Assembly: GCA_026770615.1 (NCBI GenBank)
Contig: MU632106.1
Location: forward strand, 14,639-29,469
Origin: Pavlovales sp. CCMP2436
Lineage: Eukaryota > Haptophyta > Pavlovophyceae > Pavlovales
Reading direction: 5' to 3'
DNA: 14,831 nt
Position 1 is the first letter of the stretch. Each line of letters begins with the position of its first letter. Of this stretch, positions 14,472-14,831 are shown one piece after another. Both the position numbers and the translations under genes were made by a program. A model generated the notes under the pieces. The model had not been told where the DNA came from and did no database searches. It saw only the letters and a program-made list of their open reading frames with translations.

Positions 14472-14831
14472 ATGGCGCCCGTTGCCGCCGGCCGGCAGAT
14501 AGGGGCGGACACCGTGCTGAACGATCCGAAGCCCACGGCCTGGTACAACGACATGATCTCGCAGAGGGGCACCGCGCCGGGCACGGGCCCGACCTCGCAG
14601 CCGGCCATCGTCGCGTTCTACGCCCTGCCCGCGGAGCAGCTCGAGGCGATGGCGCGCACGGCCCTGGCGAACAACAAGCCGGGCAACAAGTTCATCATCG
14701 CGCTCGCCAAGACGCACAAGACGAACCGGGTCTTCAGCAGCAAGTGGCAGAACGCGCTCATCCTCTGGTACTTCCAGGTGGACGCGCCCTCGGTCGCGAT
14801 CAACTACCTGCCGTCCACGAGCTTCCGCCAC
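14472..14831 (+). CDS. Strongly coding, unrecognised gene, 3'-incomplete (at least 120 residues)
   Basis: The frame opens with ATG 14472, directly after an in-frame TGA, and runs to the right edge without a stop. It reads MAPVAAGRQIGADTVLNDPK, PTAWYNDMISQRGTAPGTG, PAIVAFYALPAEQLEAMART, NNKPGNKFIIALAKTHKTNR, VFSSKWQNALILWYFQVDAP and SVAINYLPSTSFRH. Almost every third position is G or C and residue use is normal for a globular protein, whereas all three minus-strand frames are Arg-rich or otherwise shadow-like. It has no signal peptide or membrane segment, and I do not recognise a family. A CAG just before the ATA codon at 14499 could be a splice acceptor, in which case the real N-terminus is elsewhere. 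Confidence is high for coding and low for the exact start. Confidence 0.75.
   Translation, partial: MAPVAAGRQIGADTVLNDPKPTAWYNDMISQRGTAPGTGPTSQPAIVAFYALPAEQLEAMARTALANNKPGNKFIIALAKTHKTNRVFSSKWQNALILWYFQVDAPSVAINYLPSTSFRH

Noticed and set aside
14310..14831. Long minus-strand open frame of 173 codons
   Set aside because: It is Arg/Gly/Val-rich and repetitive in the way shadows of G/C-third-position genes are; the plus frame over 14472-14831 is clearly protein-like. Only the 14351-14425 part of the minus strand, in another frame, is retained as an exon candidate.
1..14831. tRNA, 5S rRNA, spliced-leader or CRISPR features
   Set aside because: I looked for T-loop words (GGTTCGANTCC and complement), a 22-base spliced-leader pattern and regularly spaced repeats; none was found beyond scattered partial matches.

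Overview
The window is nuclear DNA of a eukaryote, most likely a flagellated alga with a plastid of secondary origin. The supports are a Ty1/copia retrotransposon tail, spliced genes whose third codon positions are almost all G or C, a GC-AG intron, a ciliary transition-zone protein (TMEM107-like), and a cyanobacterial/plastid-type AhpC/TSA-like protein that begins with a secretory signal peptide. A haptophyte or another chlorophyll-c alga fits, but no sequence here fixes the taxon. There are no operons, bacterial ribosome sites, CRISPR arrays or recognisable tRNA or rRNA genes.

Layout from left to right. 1-724 is the 3' end of a copia polyprotein (end of reverse transcriptase plus RNase H) broken by one frameshift, followed to about 1.1 kb by its presumed 3' UTR and LTR. 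1.1-4.2 kb has no firm gene. It holds short dispersed repeats, homopolymer tracts, and a candidate TIR element flanked by TA (2582-3110). 4211-4560 (minus strand) encodes TMEM107 without its first membrane segment and with a one-base frameshift. 5.23-5.66 kb is a sharply AT-rich island with a small ORF whose stop codon sits in the loop of a perfect 15-bp hairpin. 5828-6902 is the best gene, an AhpC/TSA-like protein in two exons. A hairpin-rich TIR element (about 6956-7382) follows directly. 7.4-9.7 kb is mostly repeats and low-complexity DNA. 9.69-9.85 kb is the last exon of an RGG-repeat protein. 10079-10601 is another TIR element. 11679-12200 is an intact single-exon gene of 173 residues. 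12.6-13.4 kb carries two copies of a ~60-bp block, each lying just upstream of an ATG, plus a GC-rich ORF with a 66-bp tandem duplication. 13.57-14.43 kb (minus strand) holds exons, including an FKBP C-terminal segment. A divergent, strongly coding plus-strand gene starts at 14472 and runs off the right edge.

The genes do not form a pathway. Two of them (TMEM107 and possibly the 173-residue protein) suggest ciliary functions, and one suggests redox or plastid function. Most of the DNA between genes looks like decayed mobile-element material, including three separate non-autonomous TIR-type candidates and several repeat pairs that occur twice in the window.
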